DNA of 64,000 nt, taken from positions 1,116,001 through 1,180,000 of the forward strand of contig NZ_JACHXY010000001.1 in the NCBI RefSeq assembly GCF_014192415.1, in the 5' to 3' direction. Shown here one piece after another: positions 25,030 through 34,520 of this stretch. Position 1 is the first letter of the stretch; every line of letters starts with the position of its first letter. The position numbers and the translations under genes were made by a program. The notes beneath the pieces were generated by a model that saw only the letters and a program-made list of their open reading frames with translations, was not told the origin of the DNA and made no database searches. Origin of the DNA: Microbacterium proteolyticum. GTDB taxonomy: Bacteria > Actinomycetota > Actinomycetes > Actinomycetales > Microbacteriaceae.

Positions 25030-26376
25030 GTGGGGATACGCGAATACGGACGCCTGATTCGCAAAGGCTGGCTGACCATCTCGATCTTCGTCGCCGTGGG
25101 GTTGGCGGCGGCCGCAGCGGTCACGGTCACCGCCGTTCCGGAGTATCGGGCTCAGACCACCGTGCTCGTGTCGCTGAGCACCGTCTCGAGTCAGTCGAGC
25201 ACCGACGTGGGGGCCTCGTTCACCAGCGCGGCGGCGCGCGTCCCCTCGTACGTCGCCCTCACCACCTCTGCCTCCGTGCTCGAGCCCGTGATCGCCGAAC
25301 TCGACCTCGACATGACCGTGAGCGAGCTCGCGGCCGAGATCACCGCCGCGCCCATGCCGAACACGGCCATCATGACCATCGACGTCGTGGACGCCGACGG
25401 ACAACGCGCAGCGCAGATCGCCGACACCGTGGCGACCAGCCTCACCGAGTACGTCCGTGAGCTCGAGGGCACCTCCGACGGCGGCCCCAGCCGCGTGAAC
25501 CTGCGCCTTCTGGAGTCCACCCCGGTGCCGAACGCACCCCTCACCCCCGACCTGGGGGTCTACCTGCTCATCGGCGGCGCGACCGGACTCATCCTCGGCG
25601 TGGGCATCATCGCGCTCCGCCACCTGCGCGACGGCCGCATCCACTCGGCAGCCGACATCACCACCCACACCGACCTGACCGTCGTCGAATCGGTCCCGTA
25701 CGACGCCACCCTGCGCAAGGGACCCACCCTGGTGGACGAGGACGGCCCCGCGGCCGAGTCGTTCCGGATGCTGCGGACGACCCTGCTGTACGGAACGCCC
25801 GCGGTGTCGCGCGTCCTGCTGGTGACCTCGCCCCGCGAGGGCGACGGTAAGAGCGTCGTCGTCGCCAACCTGGCGGCCTCGATGGCCCAGGTCGGCCGTT
25901 CCGTGCTGGTCATCGACGCGAACCTGCGTTCCCCGGTGATGGGCGACGTCTTCCGGACGCCCCGTGGCGCGCCCACCCTGGTCCACCTGCTGAACAGCGC
26001 GGCACTCCCCGACGGGGCCACCCTGGCACGCACCGCCGAGGGCGTGAGCGTGCTTCCGGCCGGCCGAACGGCGGCCAACCCGAGCAACCTCATCGGCACC
26101 GCCGCCATGGAACGCGTGCTGTCTCAGCTGGCGCGACGGTTCGACCACGTCCTCATCGACTCGCCCGCAGTGCTGACGGCCACCGACGCGGTGCTGCTGA
26201 GCAAGCTGGCCGATGCCACTCTGCTCGTGGCCGGCGTCGGCGTGTCGGGTGCGGCCGACATCTCCACGGCGACCGACCGGCTGCGCACGGTCCGCAGTGA
26301 CGTGCTAGGCGCCGTCGTCTCCCGCGCCCCGAAGGCTTCGCCGGCTCCCGCGGCGCCCATCGTCCCCTTCGCCTGA
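25030..26376 (+). CDS. Polysaccharide co-polymerase / BY-kinase-like protein (Wzz plus CpsD-like)
   Basis: The 448-residue protein has a Wzz-type first membrane segment (about 14-36), an extracytoplasmic loop, and a second segment near 178-198. The cytoplasmic P-loop kinase-like domain follows, with Walker A SPREGDGKS (K274), Walker A' VLVIDANLRSP and Walker B HVLIDSPAV. It would control chain length and export of an exopolysaccharide. The C-terminus ends APAAPIVPFA without the Tyr cluster usual for BY-kinases, and Walker A' has DAN in place of DAD. GTG 25030 is chosen for its GGAG eight bases upstream; an ATG lies in frame at 24991. Confidence 0.82.
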   Translation: MGIREYGRLIRKGWLTISIFVAVGLAAAAAVTVTAVPEYRAQTTVLVSLSTVSSQSSTDVGASFTSAAARVPSYVALTTSASVLEPVIAELDLDMTVSELAAEITAAPMPNTAIMTIDVVDADGQRAAQIADTVATSLTEYVRELEGTSDGGPSRVNLRLLESTPVPNAPLTPDLGVYLLIGGATGLILGVGIIALRHLRDGRIHSAADITTHTDLTVVESVPYDATLRKGPTLVDEDGPAAESFRMLRTTLLYGTPAVSRVLLVTSPREGDGKSVVVANLAASMAQVGRSVLVIDANLRSPVMGDVFRTPRGAPTLVHLLNSAALPDGATLARTAEGVSVLPAGRTAANPSNLIGTAAMERVLSQLARRFDHVLIDSPAVLTATDAVLLSKLADATLLVAGVGVSGAADISTATDRLRTVRSDVLGAVVSRAPKASPAPAAPIVPFA

Positions 26377-27795
26377 CGCGCCCGCGAGGGCACGGCGTCG
26401 GCGCGAAGGAGCGCCGTCGGGCGTCGCCGCCCCCGTCTCGGGGGCTGTCGGCATCGGCGTCGAGGGGCCGTCGACCCGCTCGATGGCACTGCGCGCCACC
26501 GGGCGGGAGGGCCCGCCGGCACGCGCGGCGACCACACCCATGCCGCAGAGGATCCACAGGGTGTACGCCACCGGGCCTTCTTGGAGCGTCGGGAGCACGG
26601 TGAAGCTGACGACCGAGGCGGCGATGACCGCCGCGGGGAGGAAGCCGTCGAGCGTGCGCGCACGCACGCCGCCCTGGAACAGGTACACCAACAGCACGCC
26701 GAACAACAGCATCACGAGAATGCCGGATTCGATGGCGAGGAGGAGGAAGAAGCTCTCCACCAAGATTGCGTCGCTCGAGTAATTCAGGGCGCGCGGCCCG
26801 ACCATTCCCAATCCGTATCCGAACGGGTGGGTGATAAGGAACGGAATGTTCTCGAGAAGGCTGTCGCTATGTCCGATGAGTGACGGGTCGGCGATATGCG
26901 AGACGACCTTGTCGATGAAGAGGTACAGGGTGATGCCCGCGATACCGGCGGCGGCCATGATCGTCAGGAAAGCCCACGTCATCTCGGGACGCGCACGGAA
27001 GATCGCCCACGACACCAGGGCGGCCGCGAGCAGAGCGAGGCCGAGGTAGCCGCTGCGCGACTGCGTGAGGTAGATGGCCACGAGCGGCAGGACCGTCAGA
27101 CCCGCCTTCAGCCACAGGGGCCAGCGCGGGCGCGTCCACAGCACGGCGAGCATCATCGTCGCCACCGCCGCGCTCTCGTTGGGAGCGGTGTAGGGACTGA
27201 ACCCGCGCGGCACGATGCTGCCGGCGACGAAGAGGGAGGAGGGGAAGGGCTCGCCCTCGGGCACCGGGAAGACCCCGAGGGTGAACAGCCACTTCAACCC
27301 CTGGCTCCACGTCACGATCGTGGTGATCGCGGCGATCTGCGCGACCACGACGAAGACGGTCGCCAGGATCGGCACGTGGCGGCGATCGAGCACGGCCGGC
27401 GTGACGATGAGGGCCAGGAACGGCAGGAAATCGTTGCGCCACCCGTACGCCGCCTGGGTGAAGCTCGACGTCCACGCCCCGGAGACCAGTCCCAGCGAGA
27501 CGATCATGAGCACGATCACGACGATGGGGACGGGCACGCGGCGGATCCGCCCCGTCAGGATCACCAGGATGAACAGGCCGAGGAGGAGGGCGTCCTTTAT
27601 CGCGCCGAACGCCGTGGCCGCCGACCCCTGCAAGAACGCCGAGGTCACACCGTTGGCCGGCAGCACGAACGCCAGGAGCAGGATGCCGAGCCACAACACC
27701 CCCAGCCTCGACCAGCCGTGCGGCGCGATCGCCGACATGACGCGGGCGCCGAGCGCCGCCCGGCCCGCCTGCACGACTGTCGTGGCTGCGGTCAC
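26305..27795 (-). CDS. O-antigen ligase/polymerase-like membrane protein (Wzy type)
   Basis: The 496-residue protein has about ten hydrophobic helices between 25 and 410, with a large loop containing SRSGYLGLALLAAAL and the HPFGYGLGMVG segment, as in Wzy/O-antigen-ligase proteins. It probably polymerises repeat units at the outer face of the membrane. The last 85 residues are Arg/Gly/Ala rich and hydrophilic, and the final 72 bases overlap the end of the convergent BY-kinase-like gene. GTG 27795 overlaps the flippase stop; ATG 27738 is an alternative start. Confidence 0.8.
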   Translation of the reverse strand: MTAATTVVQAGRAALGARVMSAIAPHGWSRLGVLWLGILLLAFVLPANGVTSAFLQGSAATAFGAIKDALLLGLFILVILTGRIRRVPVPIVVIVLMIVSLGLVSGAWTSSFTQAAYGWRNDFLPFLALIVTPAVLDRRHVPILATVFVVVAQIAAITTIVTWSQGLKWLFTLGVFPVPEGEPFPSSLFVAGSIVPRGFSPYTAPNESAAVATMMLAVLWTRPRWPLWLKAGLTVLPLVAIYLTQSRSGYLGLALLAAALVSWAIFRARPEMTWAFLTIMAAAGIAGITLYLFIDKVVSHIADPSLIGHSDSLLENIPFLITHPFGYGLGMVGPRALNYSSDAILVESFFLLLAIESGILVMLLFGVLLVYLFQGGVRARTLDGFLPAAVIAASVVSFTVLPTLQEGPVAYTLWILCGMGVVAARAGGPSRPVARSAIERVDGPSTPMPTAPETGAATPDGAPSRRRRALAGASGEGDDGRRGSRRSLRGAGDDGA

Positions 27796-29066
27796 ATCGT
27801 GCCGCCTCGACCGGTGAGGCGGCGCACGACGAGCAACGCGTCGGAGGGACGCGGCACGATCGTGCGGACCGGGGGGCGGATGGAGAGCAGCATCACGGTC
27901 AACGCTATGACGACACCGCTCGCGTTGGCGATCGCCGCGGCGTTGGCGCCGAAGATCGGGCCCAAACTGAACAGCAGAACGAGGCACGTGACGAGTCCCG
28001 AGCCCTGCGCGATCGTCAGGCGCACACCCAGGTTCTGCGCCGAGAGCACTTCACCGGCACTGACGGCCACGACGACGAACAGCGAGCCGAGGATGGCGAA
28101 CATCACCGCCGGGAGGGCGTCGGTGAACGCCGCGCCGAAGAGCAGCGGAACGCCCCAGGGGGAGACGACCGCGAGGAAGATCGCCGAGGCCAGCCCGACC
28201 ACGAACGCCGAGCGGATCGCCTCACCCGTCGCGCGGACGCGCGCTCGGCCGCTCGAGTGCGAGATGTCGGAGAAGACGGGTGCCGCGACCGCGTGGGCCA
28301 GGAAGACGGGAAGGGTCCCGATGGTCACCGCGACGGAGTACAGGCCCGCTTCGTGCGAGCCGATCAAGGGAAGCATCAAGACCTGGTCGAGCCGCTGGTA
28401 CGCCGCGTCGGAGGCCTGCGCCCCGTAGAAGGTCGAGCTGCCGCGCAGCAACGGCCGCCACGGCACCGGCTCGGCGCGGTGGGTGCGATTGAGCATCGCG
28501 CCGAGGATGGCGGTCGCCGCCGATCCGATGACGTTCGCCCAGATGACGCCGGCGACGCTCATGGCATCCATCAACGCCAGGACCAGGATGCCGCCGACGT
28601 ACACGATCGGCTGGGTCGCCTGCAGGAGGGCGACCGCCCCGAAGCGCCGTTGCGCGCCCACGACGCCGATGTCGATCATCCAGCACACCATCAGCGGCGT
28701 GCAGGCCAACGCCACGACGACCGCGACCGCGGCGCCGGTGTCGAATCCCGAGAACAGGGTGGACACGGCCAGCCACGCCAGCAGCCCCGCGGGGACCACC
28801 GTCAACAGGGCCAACCGACGAGCGGTGCGCACGGCTCCCATTCCCCCGTCTGCGAGGACGCGTCGGCGCACCTCGAACGGCATCCCGAATGCCAGCACGA
28901 TCGGCACGAGATACATGGCGGCCAGAGCCGACGCCGTCTCGCCACGGCCGCTCGGGCCCAGCGCGTGCGCGATGAGCGGCGCGCTGATCAGCCCCAACGC
29001 CGCGACCGACAGCCGCGACCCGAGCATCGTCATCGGTGAATTGAACACCCGCATCACAGCGCTCAC
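27792..29066 (-). CDS. Polysaccharide flippase (MATE/MOP-like, Wzx type)
   Basis: The 424-residue protein is almost entirely hydrophobic with 12 or so membrane segments. It begins VSAVMRVFNSPMTMLGSRLSVAAL and has the paired-domain layout of the oligosaccharidyl-lipid flippase superfamily. It should move lipid-linked repeat units across the membrane for the neighbouring polymerase. GTG 29066 overlaps the stop of the upstream acyltransferase (GTGA), and its own stop overlaps the polymerase GTG; ATG 29054 (MRVFNS) is possible. Confidence 0.8.
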   Translation of the reverse strand: MSAVMRVFNSPMTMLGSRLSVAALGLISAPLIAHALGPSGRGETASALAAMYLVPIVLAFGMPFEVRRRVLADGGMGAVRTARRLALLTVVPAGLLAWLAVSTLFSGFDTGAAVAVVVALACTPLMVCWMIDIGVVGAQRRFGAVALLQATQPIVYVGGILVLALMDAMSVAGVIWANVIGSAATAILGAMLNRTHRAEPVPWRPLLRGSSTFYGAQASDAAYQRLDQVLMLPLIGSHEAGLYSVAVTIGTLPVFLAHAVAAPVFSDISHSSGRARVRATGEAIRSAFVVGLASAIFLAVVSPWGVPLLFGAAFTDALPAVMFAILGSLFVVVAVSAGEVLSAQNLGVRLTIAQGSGLVTCLVLLFSLGPIFGANAAAIANASGVVIALTVMLLSIRPPVRTIVPRPSDALLVVRRLTGRGGTM

Positions 29067-30346
29067 GGACGCCTCCTCGCCTCTGCGGTCGCGGCGATCA
29101 TGTCGTGCAGCCGTCGGTCGAATCCGTCGAGGTCGAAGACATCGGTCTCGTCGCGGACGATCACGTGCAGGCAGTCCCGGAGGGGTGCGATCTCCACCCA
29201 CACCCCCAGGGGCAGGTGCCGGTGCGCCGGCATGCCCCCGACGAAGGTGTCGGCCTCCACGCGCGGCATCAGCTCTTCGGTGACGGCGACCTCGGTCGTG
29301 GGCAGCGAGACGTGGATCTCGAAGGGGACCCGCGGGGTCGCCTCGCTCGAGCGCCGCGCCGCGCGGGGGTGTCGGACGGCGCTCTTCAGCGCGATCAGAG
29401 TGGTCGCGAGCAGCCAGGCGATCGGCACGCCCGACTTGTTCGCCGCCGAGATGCGCTCGGCCAGGGCCGTCGCGCTCCAGTCGTCGACGAGCAGGCGCCC
29501 CATCGGTACGGACGGGGAGAAGTTGCCTTCGGCATCGAACCCCTTCGCCACCCAACGGCGGGCGTCGACGGGCACCACGACGCGGAAGTCCACGTCCTCG
29601 CGCTCGCTCTCGCGGAGACAGCGCAGCACGAGGCTCGCCGTCTTCACCGAAAGGGGCGGCCGTGCCGGGCGGCGTCCGTCGACCGCCTTCTCGGGCGTCA
29701 GCGCGATCGTGCGCACCGAGTCGGGCGTCAGCACCATCGACACCATTCGTGTGCGCTCGGTCGACTGCGCTTTGGTCAGCGTCTCGGAGAGCTGGTATCC
29801 GGTCTCGGTCTCCGCGGTCAGCGATCGGAAGGTCTGCCGCGCCGAACGGATGCCGGCTACCCCGTGCAGACCGAACTTCTTCGTCGCCGCGCGCAGAGGC
29901 GCCTTCGCCCACGGCACGGCCGGTATCTCGTCCGCTCCCGGGGCGCCGAGCTTCTCCATGACCAGGCTCACGACGGCGGTGGCTCCGGTGCCGTCGAACA
30001 GGCTGTGCGGAAGTGCCAGGGCCAGCATCCCGTCGTTGACGAACAGGCGCACCGGCAGCTCACCGGACTCGAACACCGTGTCGAGAACGCGCGCAGCCAA
30101 GGACGCGCGGTCGAGGACCGTCCCCACCGTCTCCAGCGCATGCCCGCTGGCGGCGAGAGCCGTGGGCCGGTCGACATGCTTCCACCGTCGTCCACGGGTG
30201 CGCAGGCGCAACAGCGTCGTGCCGCGCGGGGAGCGCAGCACGTCTTTCAGCGCGGCGAGCGCCCTCTCGGGGGTGAGATCGACGAGGGGGCCGAGGACGT
30301 AGCAGATCGTGAGGTCGTCGTAGCCGAGGTTCCGCAACCCGGTCAT
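29063..30346 (-). CDS. Condensation-type acyltransferase (HxxxD)
   Basis: The 427-residue protein carries the HxxxD catalytic motif of the chloramphenicol-acetyltransferase/condensation superfamily in ALPHSLFDGTGA (H114, D118). The following layout resembles PapA/WES-like acyltransferases, with GNFSPSVPMGRLLVDDWSA at about 280-300. It is soluble with no signal peptide. Lying between the glycosyltransferase and flippase with ATGA/GTGA joints on both sides, it probably acylates a lipid-linked sugar or a polysaccharide building block before flipping. Most polysaccharide loci use membrane OafA-type acyltransferases, so this class is unusual here. Confidence 0.7.
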   Translation of the reverse strand: MTGLRNLGYDDLTICYVLGPLVDLTPERALAALKDVLRSPRGTTLLRLRTRGRRWKHVDRPTALAASGHALETVGTVLDRASLAARVLDTVFESGELPVRLFVNDGMLALALPHSLFDGTGATAVVSLVMEKLGAPGADEIPAVPWAKAPLRAATKKFGLHGVAGIRSARQTFRSLTAETETGYQLSETLTKAQSTERTRMVSMVLTPDSVRTIALTPEKAVDGRRPARPPLSVKTASLVLRCLRESEREDVDFRVVVPVDARRWVAKGFDAEGNFSPSVPMGRLLVDDWSATALAERISAANKSGVPIAWLLATTLIALKSAVRHPRAARRSSEATPRVPFEIHVSLPTTEVAVTEELMPRVEADTFVGGMPAHRHLPLGVWVEIAPLRDCLHVIVRDETDVFDLDGFDRRLHDMIAATAEARRRP

Positions 30347-31476
30347 GCGCGTCCCGCGCCGGCGAACACGGACCGCCGTTCGGAGATGGCGGCGAGCAGT
30401 GAACGCTCGTAGGCGGCGTGGACGGACTCCCACGAGTAGGCCGCCTCCGCGCGCCGCTGCGCCCACTCGGAGAGGGACTGCTGGCGGTCCGGATCGTCCA
30501 TCAACGTCAGCACGGTCGCGGCGATGTCATGCGGGTCGGGGGTGACCAGCACTCCGGCGCCGTCGAGCACCTCCCGGTTGAACACGGTGTCGCGAGCCAC
30601 GACCGGGGCGCCGCACGCCATGGCCTGCACGAGGGCAGGATTGGTGCCGCCCACGCTGTGCCCGTGGAAGTACGCACCGGCGTGCTGCCAGAGCGAGTGC
30701 AGACGGCGATCGTCGCTGACGTGGCCGAACCATCGCACGCGAGCGTTGGAACGGGTGAGTGCGGCGACGGCGTCGTCGATCGGACCGCCGTAGCCGGACG
30801 AACCGACGATGACGACGTCTCTCGTCTGCGCGATGCGGCGCGCGGCCTCGATGAACTCCGGCACCGTGTTCTCGGGCACGAACCGGGCCACCAGCAGTGC
30901 GTAGCCCCGGTGGCTGAGCCCGGGCTCGACCGGGTAGTCGGGCGGAACGTCACCGCCGTAGGGGATCACATCGCCGTCCCGGCCGAATTCCTCGCGCCAG
31001 CGGGTCTCGATCGAGCTCGCGTCGTAGACGATGCGGTCGGCGTAGCGGGCGGTCCAGACCGCCCCCTGATGGAACACCTTCTTCGCGGCAGGACCCCACT
31101 TGGCCCGGTCCCACTCGATGCCGTCGACGTTGACCACGGTGGGGACGCCTCGCTGTTTCAGCGACGGCAGCCAGAACCCGTTCGCGCAGTTCAGCACGAG
31201 AGCCACGTCGGGCTTCCTCCGTGCCGCATCCAGGCTCGCCGTCAATCCGTACGACAGCGTGCTGAGCGACTTCGTCTCCACCCCGCGGGTGATACGCCGG
31301 ATCACCCGCGGGTCGAGGTCCGGATCATCGTCGACGGTCGTCCCCCGACGGCCGTAGACCGTGACGTCCCACCCCTGTTCGGCCAGGTAGGGAGCCAGAC
31401 GGCGTACCGCCGTCTCGAAGCCTCCGTAGTAGCTCGGGTATCCCCGGGTCCCGATGATTGCGACAGACTTACTCAA
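30343..31476 (-). CDS. Glycosyltransferase family 4 protein (DUF1972-type N-terminus)
   Basis: The 377-residue protein starts SKSVAIIGTRGYPSYYGGFETAVRRLAPYL, the glycine-rich donor-domain start of DUF1972/GT4 rhamnosyltransferase-like enzymes. It continues with NVDGIEWDRAKWG and the GT4 nucleotide-sugar motif HSVGGTNPALVQAMACGAPVV. It would add a sugar to the exopolysaccharide repeat unit. TTG 31476 is favoured by GGGGGG about eight bases upstream; GTG 31506 would add ten residues. It heads the reverse sub-operon GT-acyltransferase-flippase-polymerase. Confidence 0.83.
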   Translation of the reverse strand: MSKSVAIIGTRGYPSYYGGFETAVRRLAPYLAEQGWDVTVYGRRGTTVDDDPDLDPRVIRRITRGVETKSLSTLSYGLTASLDAARRKPDVALVLNCANGFWLPSLKQRGVPTVVNVDGIEWDRAKWGPAAKKVFHQGAVWTARYADRIVYDASSIETRWREEFGRDGDVIPYGGDVPPDYPVEPGLSHRGYALLVARFVPENTVPEFIEAARRIAQTRDVVIVGSSGYGGPIDDAVAALTRSNARVRWFGHVSDDRRLHSLWQHAGAYFHGHSVGGTNPALVQAMACGAPVVARDTVFNREVLDGAGVLVTPDPHDIAATVLTLMDDPDRQQSLSEWAQRRAEAAYSWESVHAAYERSLLAAISERRSVFAGAGRA

Positions 31477-31616
31477 GCCTTTATCCCCCCGATGAAAACG
31501 CACCACTGGTCTCTAGACTGCGACAGGAATGTCCCACGCGTCGACCCCCGGACAGGAAACGAAACGGCCGGGTCGCGTGCGAATGCGGCCACTCCACTCT
31601 CAGATGGCGTCGGCGC

Positions 31617-32306
31617 TCAATATATCGTCGGCGGACGGAATCTGCGCGACCGCTGTGTAACGAATACCACCACGCCGACGAGGAAGAAGCAGGCGAGGAT
31701 GAGAACGGTCATAGCCGCGGGCCCCTGCGGTCCGCTCGGTCCGGATGGATCGAGGAATTCATAGACATACCGTCCGGTCACCGCACCGCGCACATTCGTG
31801 AAGATGAACCAGAGCACGGGGAAGGCCATCACGAGAAAGACGCCGCGGATAGTCGCGCGGTGCTCCGGCGGGAAGACGATCCACTCGATCACCGCCAGAG
31901 CGGGGATCACCACGTGCAGGAACACCGAGGTCGGATTCAGCTGGGCCGGGTCGGTGACCACGACGGGCCCGTAGATGCCCAGGAACAGCACCGACATACC
32001 GAGGAGCGTCGCGACGTTCGCACCGCGCATCAGCGCGATCCACGCGGCACGACGCGCGAGGACGTCCTGACCCCGCCCCCCGGCACGACCGGCGACCCGC
32101 CCGCCGCGACGCCAGGCGTGGGCGCCGGCGATCACGAAGGCGACGATCGAGAGGATGTTCGTCTGGGCCGTGACCGAGCTCAGGAAATCCGCGGTGGCCT
32201 CGAAACCGGACGCGGTCTGCGCGGTGCTCATGGCGATGCCCACGGTCACCGCTCCCGTCGCGGCGATCGCCCAGCGCAAGAAAGCGATGACTCGGTGGGA
32301 TGCCAA
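31617..32306 (-). CDS. Pr6Pr-like six-helix membrane protein
   Basis: The 229-residue protein has about six hydrophobic segments, an N-terminal SSVTAQTNILSIVAF loop and a central HVVIPALAVIEWIVFP. This pattern fits the Pr6Pr/FAR-17a-like membrane family common in Actinobacteria. Its function is not established. It stands alone between the polysaccharide sub-operons and is transcribed divergently from the glycosyltransferase at 32412. Confidence 0.65.
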   Translation of the reverse strand: MASHRVIAFLRWAIAATGAVTVGIAMSTAQTASGFEATADFLSSVTAQTNILSIVAFVIAGAHAWRRGGRVAGRAGGRGQDVLARRAAWIALMRGANVATLLGMSVLFLGIYGPVVVTDPAQLNPTSVFLHVVIPALAVIEWIVFPPEHRATIRGVFLVMAFPVLWFIFTNVRGAVTGRYVYEFLDPSGPSGPQGPAAMTVLILACFFLVGVVVFVTQRSRRFRPPTIY

Positions 32307-32411
32307 CTATTCTCCTGACGTGTATCGCGCGCCTTGCAGCGGACGGTTGCGTTCTCAGCGTTCGGTACAGTCTGTCTGACAAACCGAGATCGCCTTCGAG
32401 ACAGGGGTTCT

Positions 32412-33509
32412 ATGCCCGACGACAAATCACCGGGGCGCAGCCTCAAGGTGCTCTTCGATGGTAGTTGGTGGATTGACGGCCCTCTGGCTAATCGCGAAGT
32501 CCAGCGGGAGTTCATTCTCGCCTGGTTGCGAGAATTCCCCGATGACTCGGCAATTATCAGCGTTCCGAACAGCGACGTCGCCACGGTGCAGCGGGAGGTG
32601 GGACATTCCGCGCGCGTGATTGGAACCGGGATACGACCGCACGGGGTCGGTGTCATCCTGGGGCTGGCGCTCCGGGCGGCGCGCCTCCGGCCCGATGTCA
32701 CCATCGCCCACAACTTCACGCCGCTGTACGGACGTTCGGCGGTGTTCGTGCACGATTTCCTGTTCCGCACCGATCCGCAATGGTTCACCCGTGCGGAACG
32801 GGCGTACTTCTCGCTGATGCCCGCCACGATCCGCCGCGCCGACGTCGTGCTCACCAGCACCGCATCGGAGGCGGAGCGCATCACGCGGACGTCGGCTGCG
32901 ACCACGGCGACCGCGGTGGGCCTGGGGCTCAATCGCTCGTTCGAGAACGCGACGCCCCGCCGACCCACGGATCTGGGAGACGTCGACGGGTTCCTGCTCA
33001 CCGTCGGCCGACTGAACGCCCGCAAGAACCTCGCCACCACCATCCGCGCCGCGCGGGAGTCTGGCGTCGCCACGCCGACGTTCCCTTTGCTGGTCGTGGG
33101 AGAGAAGTCGGGCCTGGGCGCGTCACTTCCCGACTCGGTGGAAGCCGCCCTCGCCGACGGTTCCGTGCGCCTGATGGGGCGCATCGACGTCGAGGAGCTG
33201 CGCTGGCTCTACGAGAACGCCGCTCTCTTCCTGTTCCTCACCCTCGACGAGGGATTCGGGATGCCGACCCTCGAGGCGCTGGCCACCGGCGCCCCGCTGC
33301 TGGCCAGCGACATCCCGGTGTTCCGCGAGATCCTGGGCGATCGCGCCACCTTCGTCGATCCGCGCGATGTCGCGGCGGTGACGGCAGCCCTCTCGACTCT
33401 GATGGCGGCGCCCCGACCGCCCGTCGACGCCTCGGCGGTGCTCGAGCACTACACGTGGGAGAACGCGGTGCATCGCATGCGCGCGGCGATCTTGGAGGGC
33501 GCGCGATGA
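32412..33509 (+). CDS. Glycosyltransferase family 4 protein
   Basis: The 365-residue protein has GT4 marks: GFLLTVGRLNARKNLATTI near 195-215 and EGFGMPTLEALATGAPLLAS with the nucleotide-sugar E-x7-E motif near 275-295. ATG 32412 is chosen because AGGGG precedes it and because the 26 residues upstream in the same frame look untranslated. It is coupled by ATGA overlap to the GT2 gene, so the two probably build the same repeat unit. Confidence 0.83.
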   Translation: MPDDKSPGRSLKVLFDGSWWIDGPLANREVQREFILAWLREFPDDSAIISVPNSDVATVQREVGHSARVIGTGIRPHGVGVILGLALRAARLRPDVTIAHNFTPLYGRSAVFVHDFLFRTDPQWFTRAERAYFSLMPATIRRADVVLTSTASEAERITRTSAATTATAVGLGLNRSFENATPRRPTDLGDVDGFLLTVGRLNARKNLATTIRAARESGVATPTFPLLVVGEKSGLGASLPDSVEAALADGSVRLMGRIDVEELRWLYENAALFLFLTLDEGFGMPTLEALATGAPLLASDIPVFREILGDRATFVDPRDVAAVTAALSTLMAAPRPPVDASAVLEHYTWENAVHRMRAAILEGAR

Positions 33510-34495
33510 GCCCAGGACCGGCTGTCTCGATCGTGATCGTCACCTACAACAGCCTCGGTGTGATCGGCTCGTGCCTCGATGCGCTCACCCGCGACGGCGC
33601 GCCCCCGGACCGGACCGAGGTGATCGTGGTCGACAATCTCTCGACCGACGACACCGTCGCCGTGCTGCGCGAACACCACCCGTGGGTCCGCGTGATCGAG
33701 AACGACTCCAACGCGGGGTTCTCACGGGCGGTCAACCTCGCCGCAGCTCACGCCTCGGGCCGCCACCTGCTGCTCCTCAACCCCGATGCGCGCATCTCGT
33801 CGGAGGGTGTCGCGCGCCTGTCACGGCTGCTGGACTCGGATCCGTCGATCGGCGCCGCCTCGCCCGTCCTCGAGAACGAAGGCGAGGAGGTCGTCATCCT
33901 CGCCGCCGGCCACGCTCCCACCATGACCCGGATGTTCCTGCATCAGTCGGGGCTGTCGCGCCTCGGCCGCCGCTGGAGCGCCCTCGAGGGTCACTACCTG
34001 TTCGCCGCCGACGTCCGCGAGGGCGTGCGCGACGTCGACTGGGTGAGCGGCGGATGCCTCATGGTGCCCCGGGAGGTGTGGCGCCGCGCAGGGGGCCTCA
34101 CCGATCGGTGGTTCATGTACGCCGAGGACGTGGAGTTCTGCCTGCGCCTGCGCGCTGCGGGGCTTCGCGTGATCGTCGACGCCGGCGAGCGCGCGCACCA
34201 CGCTCTGGGCGGGTCGTCCAGCGGCGTCGAGGGGTCGGTCAACACGGCGTGGATCGTGAATCTCTTCGACCTGTACGGGTGGCGGATGGCGCGCACGGGT
34301 CTGCAACAGCAGCTGTGGCGCGGGATCGTGCTGGCGGGGATGTACGGCCGGTTGTGGTGGTTCCGCGCGGCGGCTCGACGTCGCCATGACCCGGAGGCCG
34401 CCGCCGCGCAGATCCGCCGCTTCGGCATCTACGCGTCGGCACTGCGCCGCGCACCGCTCACTCGCGACCGGGAGGCCTTCTCCCGGTCGCTGTGA
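33506..34495 (+). CDS. Glycosyltransferase family 2 (rhamnosyltransferase-like)
   Basis: The 329-residue GT-A enzyme begins VSIVIVTYNSLGVIGSCLDAL, carries the metal-binding region LLLNPDARI and the catalytic-region pattern VSGGCLMVPREVWRRAGGLTDRWFMYAEDVEFCLRLR. This set is typical of dTDP-rhamnosyl-transferase-like GT2 proteins. The donor sugar is not proven. The ATG overlaps the stop of the preceding GT4 gene. Confidence 0.87.
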   Translation: MSPGPAVSIVIVTYNSLGVIGSCLDALTRDGAPPDRTEVIVVDNLSTDDTVAVLREHHPWVRVIENDSNAGFSRAVNLAAAHASGRHLLLLNPDARISSEGVARLSRLLDSDPSIGAASPVLENEGEEVVILAAGHAPTMTRMFLHQSGLSRLGRRWSALEGHYLFAADVREGVRDVDWVSGGCLMVPREVWRRAGGLTDRWFMYAEDVEFCLRLRAAGLRVIVDAGERAHHALGGSSSGVEGSVNTAWIVNLFDLYGWRMARTGLQQQLWRGIVLAGMYGRLWWFRAAARRRHDPEAAAAQIRRFGIYASALRRAPLTRDREAFSRSL

Positions 34496-34520
34496 GTGCG
34501 CGACGCCTCCGACACCTCGC

